Shown here: positions 23,868-36,432 of the stretch, piece after piece
Position numbering within the stretch: the stretch's first letter is position 1
How the letters are laid out: each line of letters starts with the position of its first letter
DNA from: Agrostemma githago
Lineage: Eukaryota; Streptophyta; Magnoliopsida; Caryophyllales; Caryophyllaceae
Direction: 5' to 3'
Length of the DNA stretch: 64,000 nucleotides
Assembly (NCBI GenBank): GCA_958450325.1
Contig: OY288245.1
Location: 62,917,441 to 62,981,440, forward strand
Translations under genes and position numbers: made by a program
Notes under the pieces: model-generated
What the model was told of the DNA's origin: nothing
The model's input: only the letters and a program-made list of their open reading frames with translations
Databases searched by the model: none

Positions 23868-24266
23868 AAAATTTCAATCATCCAAATTTCTATTCCCCAG
23901 CACGAGTCGTGTTTTGCCTAAATGTTGCATACAAAGCTTTATGTGACTAAAACAGGTACAACCCGAGGCTTCAGAAGCAAGCCAGCATAGTTTATGTTTC
24001 TCCCCAGCGGAAGGTCTAAAGACGACATTCTCTCAATTTAGCACGGGATGGGCCCACATACTGGCACATCCGGGACTTATGCAACAAGTCCAAATTCCCC
24101 ACAGAGTTGTCAGAACTCAGGTATGATTTCTATCTTATGGCTGGCGAGCCCTTCACGCGAGTCTAATGGACTATAAACGACCCGATCGGAAGTCTACCAG
24201 GTCTTAATTGACTTGGTAGCTACTCTGACTTTCGCCCTGTCCAAGCCTCAGTCAGAGTGGGGGCTC
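23868..24266. other. Tat 3' non-coding region and polypurine tract
   Basis: No reading frame. It ends CAGAGTGGGGGCTC immediately before the TGTAGACACC of the 3' LTR, the normal place for the plus-strand primer (PPT). Confidence 0.65.
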
Positions 24267-26671
24267 TGTAGACACCCGCATTTTGACTGCCAGGTGTCTA
24301 TGGTAGTTTCCAAAAAACACCCGATGATGATCGGACGCTAACGTGCTCTAACGCGCTCGGATACGGGCTCGAAATCAGTAATGTTCGGCATGGGCTTTTA
24401 ACGGGATACAAATCTCTCAAAACCAACCTCAAATTCAGGCCCAGTGGGTCGTTCCGAGCAAAATAAGACTAATTTGGGCTAAAACCGACACCAAAAATAA
24501 AACCCGTCTTTTGGCGACCGGGTCAAAACCCGGTCAAAGACGAATCCGACACACAAAACACGACCTGGTACATTTCTAGAAGATTGCGCCCAAGTACAAA
24601 ATTCAAAAATGTCAAAGGTCAACCATTTCCTAAAATAGTTCGTCCTAATTGATCCACTCGGTCGAGTGAATTGACCCACTCGGTCGAGTGGAGCCTCAAA
24701 ATCCGGAACAGACCCGTTTTTAAAGGCACTCGACCGAGTGCACTAGGGCCACTCGATCGAGTGACCCTAGGTCGTGGGGTTTCTCCTATAAATACCCCCA
24801 TCAACCCTCAACACTTCACAACTTTTCCTAAGCATTCACTACCTTCAAAAAGCCTCACATTTCAGCCATAATTCAACCCTCAAGCACCATCACACTTGCA
24901 CACATTTCGAGAACAAAAACTCGTTAAAATCCGTCTCTACAAAACCTCCATACATACACACCATCAACTCTCCCTACGTATCTCGAAGTTCCCGCGCCAT
25001 TACTGCCATTTGACGAACCGTATCCTGAGAAGCAAGAGCATGTAGGTTGAGGGTGTGACAACTCAACACCGACTTCTCCTTCTTCCCTTTCTTTTCGTTC
25101 TTTTTATGTACATTTATGTCTATGTATTATAATTAGTCGATAGTAACGACATTATTATTAATTCTAACATCTAACCTTTTTCTTTATCGCATCTAATCTA
25201 ACATTTAATTATCGTTATTTATTTTCGTCTCATTTATCGCGTATACGTAATAATAATAATAACAAGTTTCGGTTTCAAATTCGTTTAACTATGACGGTCA
25301 TCTAAAGTCCGTCTAATCCCTTTAAGAGCAACGACGGAGGGGCACCCTTTCGAGGAGGGTCACCCCAATGTACTCAAGGGTACGACGCGACCGTGACCGA
25401 TCATAGTTGAACGCATTCGATTCCATTTCCAAGATTAACGTGAAATCCTTTGATGCGAAAATCGACATCACATAATCCGTTAGGATTAATATCGATGTCG
25501 TGACGCGGAGGGCTACAATTTCGTCGTTAATCAAACCTTTCATTCTCATATTAACATTTTCTATAAAATTCCGATAACGGTTTTATAATCATATAAGACA
25601 TGATTATAGTACCGAAAAACCGAGTTAAATCTAAATCGTCAATATTTTTATTTAATTCGGCCAACTATCGATTTCAAACAAGTAAAACGAAACGAGCCAT
25701 AACTCGTACGGGCGCTATCCGACCGAGTACATAAGCTACTCGATCGAGTAGCACCCCAAATCCTGGGCAGTAGCCTCCTCGAGGATACACTCGACCGAGT
25801 CAGACCATGACTCGATCGAGTGGGTCCTGTAACCCAGAAAATCGAGAGCTCCTTTTTATCATCCGAGCCTCGTCCTTTAAAAAGCAACTTAGTCGTCACG
25901 TGTAAAGTCAATCACGTGATTTCTTTCAAAACTCATGCATATTATTTAACTTACGGTCTAGTTTATATACGGGTCCGTTTCTAATTATTGGCTATCACTT
26001 TAGTTATATATTCCGATTATTCTATATTATTGCTCGTTGTATTGTGAATTCCGGGTTGTATTCCGCCCGTGTAACTTGTAACCGATTTATTTTTGTTTTG
26101 CTTTATTTATTTGCGTTTTACCGTTTATAAATGAACCCTCGCATGAAAAATCACCTCGACAATAATTTTGATGCATTAAATTGACGTAGCTCACATTTAA
26201 TTCGCATGCTTAGCTAAAAACGCTGTTTGCATATCATTTCACCGGATTACTAACGCGCATATTAGAAAGTCAAATGATGTCTTAGTAGAGGCCGCTAAGT
26301 GCGGGCGGGGTTGGGTGTCCTTAGTGGGCTTTCCAACACGTACCCTCACCCCTTACTCAGAACCTCGGTTTCCGGATGCCCGAAACCGTTGGCGCACGAG
26401 AATCATTCTTTACACGATTACCGGTGTAGATGGTATCGGTATCGTAATGCAAAGGGACGAGCCCCATAAATTCTGAAATCGAAGTGGGCCATACTTTGTG
26501 TATGGTCCATAACGACATAGAGTGGGCTCGAACAGGTCCGAACCCCCACAAAGTTCGGTGCCGACTCCATTTCGACTTAAATTTCAATTCGATCCATTCT
26601 CATATGGAGATGAATTCGCCTACCCGAACCCGCGCGTGGCCGCGTCGTGGTGGATCTACGTCATGTCCACA
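24267..26671 (+). repeat. 3' LTR of the Tat element, complete
   Basis: 2405 bp from TGTAGACACC to TGTCCACA. It has a U3 palindrome cluster (cores at 24659, 24681, 24731 and 24754), TATAAATA at 24787-24794, and a second palindrome group further in (25720-25820; cores 25741, 25792 and 25813). No gene lies within it. Confidence 0.88.
24655..24794 (+). promoter_or_regulatory. Tat 3' LTR palindrome cluster plus TATA box
   Basis: Same layout as in the 5' LTR: two CGGTCG cores 22 bp apart, then CGACCG and CGATCG 23 bp apart, then TATAAATA 28 bp after the last core. Layout and spacing are unchanged although the flanking sequence has mutated. Confidence 0.6.
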
Positions 26672-26676
26672 ACTTG

Positions 26677-26930
26677 TGCTATACAATTAACGTTCATGAT
26701 GAGTTCATGGATGGTGCGAGTACTAGCCCTGATTTGAGATCGGTAAGTGCGCAATCGACCTTCTACCAACTCCATTTGAAGGTTAAAGGCTATAATCCAC
26801 CTCAAATGGCGGTCTTAGATGTTTTGTATGCACTGGGTGTTAGTTAAAATACACAAGACACTAAACATCTAAATACCGAGTCTCCGTTGCCATTTTTTCG
26901 ACCTTTCTTCTTTTGAATCATGTGGGGGAT
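26677..26930. other. Outer element interior, right part
   Basis: About 250 bp between the nested element and the 3' LTR. It has an open frame of about 55 codons ending at TAA near 26845, with no recognised domain. The last bases ATGTGGGGGAT form the PPT of the outer element. Confidence 0.6.
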
Positions 26931-27521
26931 TGTTGGATTTGATGCTTCAAAAGAAGCAAATATTGGGAATTAGTCTTGGAACGTATTTCCAAACTAATTA
27001 TGCGTTTTTCACTCTTGACTCATGCGGTCTTCCATAATTGATTGTGAAGTCTCCCACATACATCATTTTCTATGGTGAAATCGTTATTTACTATGCTAAT
27101 TCACCACTATATAAATCAATGCCCCAAAACTCAAAAGGAGACAACAATAAAAATGATCTTTCTCTTCTTCTACATTCTCTCTAAATATCTGGCAACATTC
27201 TTGGCGGTATTCAGTTGTTTCTCCACCTATACTGGAGTAACATCGGTTGTGTAATCCTGGGAGTTGAGTGCTATTGAGGCCGTGTGTAGCAGACGGGGCA
27301 TAAATCAACTTCAGGACAGTGACGGTTCTGTAGCGCCACAACCATCTTTTATCTAGATAAGCTATCTCATTACTATTTATCTTTATTAACTTGATTGTAT
27401 TATTTATTTATTCTTTTAATTGTCTTTATAACTCGACATACAATAATCTTATTATACTCGCATTAATGTGATCGTACTCCTATTCGGTACTAGTCTTATA
27501 CTCCATATTGTATTACTAACA
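26931..27521 (+). repeat. 3' LTR of the outer element
   Basis: 591 bp, TG...CA, collinear with 8424-9016. TATATAAA lies at about 27109-27116. The 5-bp duplication CCACT follows at 27522-27526. Confidence 0.92.
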
Positions 27522-28427
27522 CCACTCACTATACTTTAGAACTTCGACATTGACAATAAAGCGAATATGTTCAAAAAATCTCGCGAATAGATAATTATAT
27601 TCCTTAAAGTCAGAGTCTTTCGGTCACGCCTCTTTAGGTGTTAATTACTATAAACTACGTAATGATAAATTTTAAAGATTTTATATAATATAAATCCACG
27701 AATAAAGTAATTCAAGTGATAGGAATATAATTATTTATTTTGTCAAATGATGAACTTGAAAATGTAGAATATGTGACTTTAAAAAAAAAATTCACAACTG
27801 AAAGAAAAAAGAAGAAACATACAATATATGTATGATTATATTGCGAATTTATATATTATCTATAAGTTTAGGGTTTTTTTAAAAAAAAATTCACATGAGT
27901 TATTTATTGTTTAGTAAAAACAAATATCTTACTAATTTAAAACAAACTAGTAACCGGAGGAATTTGAAACTCTATACTAATTAACGAATAAAAGACAATG
28001 TACGTAAATTCAAAAAACGGCATACCTCAAATGAACAGAAAAGTTATGATATTAGAACCATTTTTTTTTAATTAGTAAAGATAAGTAATTCATGAGGATT
28101 GTCTTTTGACATCAATGTTAATGTCGGTTTTCTTATTAAAAAATTAAATACTCCCGTGCTTATCATTTGGAAAACTTATTGTAGAAAAATTTACTGTTAT
28201 CATTGAATGATCTAAATTTGCTTTAAATAAGTATTAATAATGTTTTATGTTAATTTTGAGATATAAATACGTTAAATGTATAGATTCAAATATAAAAGTG
28301 TATGATATGAACAATTGTTCTGCATCACATCACTTTACTTTTGTACTTTTTTTTTGTCACTTGTGTGTGAAACCTACTTTAGATATATATATCAGAAATT
28401 TGAAATAATTTTAACTAAGCTCTTAAT

Positions 28428-28793
28428 ATGTATCTTAGAACAATCAAAATCGCTCTACTACTTGTTTCCGTCCTTGTTATCTCTGAACAATATTTCGCAA
28501 ATGACTCTGTTGCCGCACCTAGCACCTCGAAGGCGGACGATTTTAAAAAATGTGAAAGGAATTTAGGTGCAACTTTTGGCGGTGAAATATCTAAATATAT
28601 CTTTAACAATGGAAAACAAGTATCGAAAGAAACTTGCAGCGCTCTATTAAAGGTCGGAGAGGACTATCACAAGCTTCTAACACAAGTGTCTATAGTCGAC
28701 AAGCGTCTTGGTGAGAAAGAGACAGACGAAGCATGGCTTAAAAATGAAAAGGTATGGGAACTTTGCAAGACATTTGGACATGTTTCTAATTAG
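28428..28793 (+). CDS. Small secreted prolamin-like (ECA1/DUF784-type) protein
   Basis: This intronless gene of 121 codons has a hydrophobic signal peptide (residues about 8-18) with likely cleavage after Ala24. The mature part has Cys42, Cys70 and Cys113. The DDFKKCE, NNGKQVSKETCSALLKVGEDYHKLL and WELCKTF segments resemble the prolamin-like domain of the ECA1 gametogenesis-related proteins, which are small secreted proteins expressed around the gametes and embryo sac. Position 80 is Tyr, but the broken paralogue at 7187-7534 has Cys there, so this copy may have lost one disulfide partner. A role in reproduction is inferred from family resemblance only. It is the only host-type gene here with an undamaged frame. 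Confidence 0.65.
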   Translation: MYLRTIKIALLLVSVLVISEQYFANDSVAAPSTSKADDFKKCERNLGATFGGEISKYIFNNGKQVSKETCSALLKVGEDYHKLLTQVSIVDKRLGEKETDEAWLKNEKVWELCKTFGHVSN

Positions 28794-28964
28794 TTTTTTA
28801 ATATATCGAAAGTACCTATTTATATCTTTAAATGAAAATTTGATACGAGGTATGATCAAATAAATATTGTTATTAGTTAAACATTATTTGAAAGCTTCAT
28901 TAATTACATTTTTATGGTAAATTGATAATATAGCTCCTACCACCGAGTTTTTTAATTCAGTGCA

Positions 28965-29120
28965 GCGTCATTGTTGAAGACATGCATATTGTTTTACATT
29001 GTTTAATTTGGCTAATTAATTATGGTTTTCGTTGATTCCAATGCGTCATTGTTGAAGACATGCATATTGTTTTAGATTGTTTAATTTGGGTAATTAATTA
29101 TTGTTTTCGTTGATTCCAAT
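28965..29120. repeat. 78-bp tandem duplication 3' of the prolamin-like gene
   Basis: A segment starting GCGTCATTGTTGAAGACATG occurs twice in a row (28965-29042 and 29043-29120) with a few differences. Module copies 1 and 3 have it once, so it arose in copy 2 alone. Confidence 0.85.
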
Positions 29121-29440
29121 GTTGATTAACTATCATATATATATATACTATACTATTTTTTCGCATTAACCTAACTATGTATCCCGTTTGTTAAAAAAAA
29201 TCGAAATTTAGTTTAAATTAACCAAAGTGTACTTTACTCTGTCTTATTTTGACTAAACATATACCCATCCTCAGAATTTCATAGATAGATCGAATAGCAT
29301 ATCATACAAACCAATCAATTAAATGAGATATTTTCATGTTGACCTATAATAATGACTGGAACGGGTTGAAGAAAGTGTTTACAGAAACTTACAACTCATA
29401 TATCTATTATTTAAAATATATATATATGTAAACATAGTAT

Positions 29441-30426
29441 GTATCAAGTGATTTATTATTCCTTTAATTTCTGTTAGCGAACATTAGTCGTATTTTATGT
29501 TGAAAATATTAATTGTAAATAGTCATTACATAAAAATGATTATGACTGAACTTGTAAAATCTTAAAAACATCAAGTTATTTTCATTCCATAAAGATTAAT
29601 TTAAATAATATCAATCCTAAAAGAAGTGAGAAAATTAAAAAAAATATTGTTTTTACAAAAAATGAAAAACTACATACTATTGTAGACAATAACAAGTACG
29701 TACATTCATTATCCACATACATAATTCCGATTCTCATTAATTTTATCATGATACAACCACTCACTATACTTTAGAACTTAGACATTGACAATAAAGCGAA
29801 TATGTTCAAAAGATCTCGCGAATAGATAATTATATTCCTTAAAGTCAGAGTATTTCGCTTACGCCATAAGATGTAAATAATTATAAACAAGGTAATGACA
29901 AATTTTGAAGATTTTATATAATATAAATCCACGAACAAAGTAATTCAAGTGATAGGAATATAATTATTTATTTTGTCAAATGATGAACTTGAAAATGTAG
30001 AGTAAATTGATAATATAGCTCCTACCACCGAGTTTTTTATTTCAGTGCAGCGTCGTTGTTGAAGACATGCATATTGTTTTACATTGTTTTATTTGGCTAA
30101 TTAATTATGGTTTCGTTGATTCCAATGTTGATCAACTATCATATATATGTACTATACTATTTTATCGCATTAACTTAACTATGTATCCCGTTTGTTAAAA
30201 AAAATCGAAATTTAGTTTAAATTTACCAAAGTGTTACTTTACTCTCTCTTATTTTGACTAAATATATACCCATCCTTAGAATTGCATAGATAGTTCCAAT
30301 AGCATATCTTACAAACATCAATCAATTAAATGAGATATTTTCATGTTGACCTAAAATAATGACTGGAACGGGTTGAAGAAAGTGTTTACAGAAACTTACA
30401 ACTCATATATCTATTATTTAAAATAT
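29441..30426. repeat. Prolamin-like module, copy 3, gene deleted
   Basis: The left part matches 5976-6531. At about 30002 it jumps to the sequence matching 7659 onward, so about 1.1 kb containing the whole gene is missing. It ends at about 30426, where an unrelated AT-rich repeat begins. Confidence 0.85.
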
Positions 30427-31633
30427 ATGATATTTTTCATGGTCCAAATTTTTTAATTTTTTTTTTGTTAAATAAAGAATATTTAAATTTGTATATGAAA
30501 AAAAATTCTACTCTACCTAAGACTCGATTTTTTTTAAAATTTAAATAAAAATTTAGAAATTTGTATAGGAAATAAATAATCCTACTCCATTTAAGACTCA
30601 AAAAATTATCACTATATAGACAGATGATTATCACCTCATAAGACAACAAAAATTGGACTGCATGAAATACTTAGTCAATTCTATTTGATAATTGTTTTAA
30701 TATTTATTTATTCACGCACAAAAAGTATACAATTTTAATTTTAATTTCTTAAATAATTATTATTAATAATTATTATAGTTTTAATATTTTTTATTTAAAT
30801 AAAGAATATATAGAAACTTGTGTAGGGAAAAAATAATCTTATACGAGTATTATAATGAGGTGATGAAATTTTATATAAATAAAAACAATAATTTGTTATG
30901 AGATATCAACCAGAAATCTCTTGAATCTCAAAAAATTTCTAAGATTACAAATTTAAGTAAAAATTATCTCACATCGAACAATCTTTTTAATCTTAAAAAA
31001 ATTTCTAAGTTACAAATTTAAGTACAAATTATTTCACATCGAAAAATTATGATTACGTGATGCAATTATATATAAATAAAATCAATCGTTCGTTCTTAGA
31101 TATCAACCAACAATCTTTTGAGTCTCAAAAAAAGCTTAAGAGCAATCAATATTCATTCTTAAATTAGTTATCAACCAAAAATCTTTTGAGTCTTAAAAAA
31201 AGTTCCAAAGATTATAAACTTGAGTAAATATTATCTCACATCGAAAAACTACGATGAAGTGATAAATTTTATATTATAAATAAGACAATCATTCGTTTTG
31301 AGATATCAATCAACAATATTTTGAGTCTTAAAAAAGCTTCTAAGATTACAAACTTAAGTAAAACTATCCTACATCGAAAAATTATGATGTGGTGATGAAA
31401 TTCTGTATAAATAAAAGCAACCATTCGTTCTTAATTAGATATCAACCAACACTTCAAAATTATTTCACATTGAAAAGTTATAGTACATTGATGAAATTTT
31501 ATACTTTGTTTGTTCGTATAAATTAAGATCAATCATTCGTTCTTAGTTATTAATCAACAATCTTTCTAGTCTTACAAAAGCTCATAAGATTATAAACTTA
31601 AATAAAATTATCGCACATAAAAAATTACGATAC

Positions 31634-31722
<89 letters not shown>
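31634..31722. repeat. (GT)n/(AT)n microsatellite
   Basis: A long GT run followed by a short AT run. Confidence 0.97.
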
Positions 31723-31723
<1 letters not shown>

Positions 31724-32983
31724 CATTTGATGTTCTTTCGAGCGATATGGTTGTTCTGTGAGATTCTATACTATCATAAATAATAAAAATAATTCGTTTT
31801 TAGATATTAACCAAAAATATTTTGAATCTTATAACAACTCTCAAGACTATAAATTTAAGTAAAAATATTCTGCATCGAAAATTATATAATAAGTTGATGA
31901 AATTCTATTATATGGAGTACTTAAGAGTAATCATTCGTATTTAGATATCAACCTGAAATCTTTTGAGTCCTAGAAAGAGTTTTTAAGGCTATAAATTTAA
32001 TAGAATTTTATCCCACATGGAAAAATTGTGTCGAGGTGATGAAATTTTTTATCATAAATAAGATAAATCATTCGTTTTTAAATATTAACCAAAAATCTTT
32101 TGAGATTATTATAATAAGGTGATGAAATTCTATTATATAAATAAAAGTAATCATTCGTCTTTAGATATTAATCAAAAATCTTTTGAGTCGTAAAAAGAGT
32201 TCTTAGGGCTATAAACTTAACTAGAATTATCTCACATCGAAAAATTATGACGAGTTGATGAAATTTTATATCATAAATAAAAGAAAGCAATCATGTTTAG
32301 ATATTAACAAAAAAAACTTTTATAAATTTAATTAAAATTATCCCACATTAAGAAATTATAATAAGGCCAAGTGATGAAATTCTATTATATGGATGTGAAT
32401 AATCATTCATCCTTAGATACCAACCAAAAATATTTATGGGAATAACGGGTGTACGTCATCAGTGTACTTACCCATTTTTGGAAATTCATGAATCGTTTTT
32501 CCCTATCCAAGCCCGAAATCATCCATTAATCATGTAATCGACGCGATCAACTTAGTGTTCTTATCAACGTTATTAACAAGCGGTCATGCACTCGTGCATC
32601 ACTATATTTGACTATAATTTATTACTAATAGTATGATTAATTCAAGAGTTATATTCGACAATTTATAGAAATTTTCTTGAAGTGTTACACAAGCTTACAT
32701 GTACTTAGTTAATCATCTAAGCAATCAATCAATATATATTAATAAAACATGGACTTTTCGAGCGATATGATTGGTCCAAGTTTTTTAAACTAATTAATTT
32801 AAAGTTTTAATATATTTTTTAATTTAAATAATAGTATAAGAATTTTTATAGGAAAAACATCAATCCTACTATACCCAGGAGTCAAGCAATATTAGATTCA
32901 TATAAGAAAAAACAATCTAATACACGTAAGATTAAAAATTACCACTATATAAACAGTAAATCATATGATGTATATATGATCTC

Positions 32984-33535
32984 GCTCTGATACCATATGA
33001 TGCGTATACGCAGCGGAAATAAATAAAAAGGATAGACAAACACCAAGTTAAACCTATAACTTGATGAACGAGATTGGCTAACCAAGACCTATTGGTTCCA
33101 ATCGAGTAACAATTAGGAGTCGCGTCCTAAATAATCACTATTAAGTTTTGGATTATCACAACAATCCGAGTTTCACAACCAAATATAACATACGTTTAAG
33201 AGCGACACAAATTTTTTTTTATTTCATCAATGTATGTATATTACAAATAACCCGAGGCTATAAATAGCCAACAAGGGTGATTGATCGAGCGACCCAAAGA
33301 CAACGAAAAGTCCCTCATAAAGTAGCTAATCAAGCCATTACTTATGCTAACTTATGACTCCTTATTAGTAACATTAAACAGGAAACTAAATGACAAAAAT
33401 TAAGACTCCCTTTATTAGCTAAGATAACAAGGTTGTAGATGATAAATTGTAAACTTGTCACAGATTATTTGTCGATGGACCATGGTCGAGGTCCTTCGAG
33501 ACAAAGTCATAGGTGACCATATTATATTGTATCAT
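32984..33535 (-). mobile_element. Probable copia-type solo LTR with primer-site remnant
   Basis: Read on the minus strand, sequence ending CGCATCATA is followed by TGGTATCAGAGC, the usual copia primer site, at 32985-32996. The preceding 500 bp are less AT-rich than their surroundings and contain a TATTTATAGCC box near 33260. The far end of the LTR is not clear. Confidence 0.4.
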
Positions 33536-34153
33536 AAAAAAGGTAAAATTATCCCAAATCTAAAATTTAAGTAAGGTGATGGAATTCTATATTATAAATA
33601 AAAATAATCTTTCGTACCTTGATATCAAATAAAAAAAATTGAGTCTTAAAAGGAGGTCTTTTTGGTAAGAAAGTTCTTAAATCTATAAATTTAAATAAAA
33701 TTATCTCACATCTAATAGTGTGATGGAATATTATAATATAAATAGGGAAATGATAAATACAATTATACAACCCTAAGGGCTGTATTGAAGACACCATAAG
33801 AGAAAATAATTTTTCAATATGTATTAATTGCATGGATGTAAGTGTAATTTGGACTTCAAATTCTATGTTTATGCTAAATTTGAAAGATTTTAATCCCTTA
33901 ATACAACCCAACCCTAAGTGTTGTATATAACAAAACTAAAATAAATAAGAGGAATGAGGTGATGAAATTTTATTCTATACTATAAATAGTAATCATTCGT
34001 CCTTGATATCAAAAAAAATTGAGTCTTAAAAATGCACTTAAAATTATCATAAACTTAATTAAAGTTATCCCACACTGAAAAATTATAATAATTGAGAGTT
34101 ATTCAAAATGCTCAAGACTATAAATTTAAGTAAAATTATGCCACAATGAAAAA

Positions 34154-34345
34154 TGGGAAATTACATAACGGGCCTGGGCCACACCCGAGACGGGAAGAGT
34201 CCACTCACAAGACAAGAGAGTTCCACTCTAAAACCAATTGGCCATAGAGAGAGTAACCCCTTGCTTTATAAGGTGGGTCATCTTTCTCTCATCTTTCAAT
34301 GTGGGACACATGTGATTACTTGGGTTTAGGAGTCAATTCTCAACA
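34154..34345 (-). repeat. LTR-B, copy 1 (192 bp)
   Basis: On the minus strand it starts TGTTGAGAATTGACTC and ends ATGTAATTTCCCA. It is closely similar to 63036-63226. A CCACCTTATAAAGC stretch may hold the TATA box. Confidence 0.75.
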
Positions 34346-34442
34346 CTCCCCCCTCATATGTGAGCCCACTTATAAACCCAGAGGCAAACGGCCCAGTTTA
34401 ATTCAAGAAACCCAGTTCATTTAACCGTGGGCTATGATACCA

Positions 34443-34665
34443 TGAAGGAATAAACAAGATATGTATGAATGTTGTGTTGTATTCATCTCATAAAATAGTA
34501 CATATATACTTGAGCTAATAATATAATTCTACGTATACATTATCATTGATGATTTGGTTGCTATGAATAAATGAAGATAGTTTCCTATTTACGTTTAACT
34601 ACTTATAATACACGAGAATAATATATTCTCATAATATTCTCGATATCCTCTATAATTGGCTAATA
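34443..34665 (-). repeat. Copia 3' LTR (LTR-A1)
   Basis: About 223 bp following the PPT of the pol remnant on the minus strand, starting TATTAGCC and ending CCTTCA. The TATTAG start suggests a mutated TG. Confidence 0.6.
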
Positions 34666-34672
34666 TCCCCCC

Positions 34673-36432
34673 TCAAGATGGAGCATGTAATTTTGAAATG
34701 CCCAACTTGGATAACAGAGCTTCGAATTTTGTACTGCCCAAAGCCTTCGTAAAAATATCAGCAAGTTGCGAGGCCGTGTGCACATAAGACGAAGTTATAG
34801 TTCCACGAACAATTCCGTCTCGAATGAAATGACAATCAATCTCAATGTGCTTTGTACGCTCGTGAAAAACTGGATTATTAGCAATATGTAAAGCAGCTTG
34901 ATTATCACAATGTAAGATTACGGACGCAGAATGTGCAACACCGAGACTAGCAAGTAACCCCTTTAACCATAATATCTCACATGTGGCCGCAGCCATGGCT
35001 CGATATTCAGCTTCAGTAGATGAACGAGAGACAGTCACTTGTTTCTTTGTTTTCCACGACACGGGAGAACCCCCAAGAAAAACGAGATAGGCAGTGAGAG
35101 AGTGACGACTAATAGGACAACTAGCCCAATCAGCGTCACAATAAGCTTCTAGGGTCAAAGGTGCGCCAGTACGGAGGAGTATGCCTTGACCTGGACAACC
35201 CTTCAAATATCGAACGACTCGTAGTGCAGCCTCCCACTGAGAGTGAGTAGGTTGCTGCATGAACTGAGTTAAAACATGAACAGAATAGCAAAGTTCTGGA
35301 CGAGTAAGAGTAAGATAAACTAACTTCCCCACCAAACGTCTATAAAGAGCTGGATCTGATAAATGTGCGTCGGTGGCGAGTGCTAGACCATGATTTTCTT
35401 CTATAAGAACACTTGCCGGTTTGCAACCCAAAAGCCCAGTTTCGGTTAAAAGATCTAGCGCATATTTTCGTTGATATAGAAAAATACCGCTGGAATTTAG
35501 AGTAACCTCAAGACCAAGAAAATATTTTAACTTACCCAAATCCTTCATGTGAAAGCATTGATTAAGATAAGCTTTAAAATCAGAAATGGCTTGAGTGTTT
35601 TTACCGGCAATAACGAGGTCATCAACATATACTAGAATATGCAACTCGATATTATTTTTGTGATAATTAAACAAGGAGTGATCTGATTGACTTATGGAAA
35701 AACCATAGGCACATAATGCCTTGGCAAGAGTTGCATACCAACATCGGGCGCTTGACGGAGTCCATATAAGAACTTTCGGAGTCGACAAACTTTACCTGAG
35801 GCACCATTGCTAAAACCGGGAGGAAGACGCATATATACCTCTTCGTCAAGTTCACCGTGAAGGAAAGCGTTGTGGACGTCCATTTGATGAAGTTCCCAAT
35901 TATTAATTGAGGCAATCGTAAGAAAAGTACGAACTGTGACCATCTTGACAGTCGGAGCGAAAGTCTCTGTAAAATAAATACCGTCTTCTTGGTGATTGCC
36001 AAGAATGATCAAACGAGCTTTATAACGTTCGATTGCACCATCGGAATTATATTTAATCCGATAAACCAACATACACCCGATGGCCGTCTTATCATCTGGC
36101 AAATCTTCTACCGTCCAAGTACCGTTTGACTCTAAGGCGGCAATTTCTTTTGCCATAGCGGCTCGCCATTTTTCATCCTTCATAGCTTCTTTAAAAGAAG
36201 TTGGCTCCGTCTCACGAGAAAAAGCTGCAATAAAGTTACGATGTCTAACAGAAAAAGCATTACAACTTACGTAATAAGAAAGAGGGTACGGAGTACCTGA
36301 GACGGAAAGAGGGGTGGATGACGAGTCGGGGGAGATCGAAAGTGTGCCAATATGCTTGGTAGTATTTGCCCAACGAATAAAATCTTGGTGACGGACATTA
36401 CCGTGTTTCACACGTTGTCCACGCCCAAGCAA
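34673..36432 (-). pseudogene. Copia reverse transcriptase and RNase H, frameshifted
   Basis: The first frame (36432-35692) has EPTSFKEAMKDEKWRAAMAKE, KARLIILGNHQEDGIYFTET, FAPTVKMVTVRTFL and MDVHNAFLHGELDEEVYMRL, all typical of Ty1/copia reverse transcriptase. One base is missing in the QAP codons near 35745. The next frame (35788-34673) continues with SDHSLFNY, LVYVDDLVIAGK (catalytic YVDD) and the MKDLGKLKYFLGLEV box. The RNase H (AYCDADWASCPISRHSLTAY, SRSSTEAEYRAMA, DNQAALHIANNPVFHERTKH) and ADIFTKAL end follow. Everything upstream of reverse transcriptase is lost at about 36484. Confidence 0.92.

Larger units (their letters stand above)
11488..26671 (+). mobile_element. Nested Ty3/gypsy Tat-lineage (Retand/Ogre-like) retrotransposon
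   Basis: The element starts TGTAGACACC and ends TGTCCACA, flanked by ACTTG on both sides (11483-11487 and 26672-26676). The 3' LTR is complete (24267-26671, 2405 bp); the 5' LTR is truncated at 12056. Between them lie gag, protease, reverse transcriptase, RNase H, a second archaeal-type RNase H and integrase on the plus strand, then an antisense gene, then the PPT-like GTGGGGGCTC. A second RNase H and a long antisense gene between pol and the 3' LTR are established hallmarks of Tat-lineage elements. Several stops and frameshifts make it inactive. Confidence 0.93.
8424..27521. mobile_element. Outer LTR retroelement, non-autonomous (LARD-like), with nested insert
   Basis: Two direct LTRs (8424-9016 and 26931-27521) begin TGTTGGA and end ACTAACA, and the whole is flanked by the 5-bp duplication CCACT. 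A purine-rich GTGGGGGAT precedes the right LTR. Removing the nested Tat element leaves about 3.9 kb. That DNA holds no gag or pol, so the element must have been moved by proteins supplied from elsewhere. The base after the left LTR does not read as a standard tRNA primer site. The LTRs differ at about 15 positions by eye, so the insertion is fairly young. The strand is shown by the PPT to be plus, though no coding sequence confirms it. Confidence 0.9.
27522..29440. repeat. Prolamin-like module, copy 2, right part
   Basis: The module resumes at CCACTCACTATACTTTAG and matches 6286-8105 up to the start of module 3. It carries the only intact prolamin-like gene. The 900 bp upstream of the gene are AT-rich and contain no other frame. 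A 78-bp segment is duplicated downstream of the gene. Confidence 0.85.
30436..34153. repeat. AT-rich degenerate repeats with inverted terminal segment
   Basis: The block starts GGTCCAAATTTTTTAA (30436). Its first 220 bp recur in inverse orientation at 39450-39631 and 62240-62475. After that come loosely periodic copies (about 110-180 bp apart) of a phrase like AATCATTCGTCTTTAGATAT, with AAATCTTTTGAGTCTTA and TTATCCCACATCGAAAAATT. There is no plausible gene. A possible 170-bp MITE with ACAACCCTAAGG-type ends lies at about 33762-33929. Confidence 0.65.

Noticed and set aside
33567..33911. 114-codon minus-strand frame
   Set aside because: AT-rich repeat DNA overlapping a possible MITE; no domain recognised.
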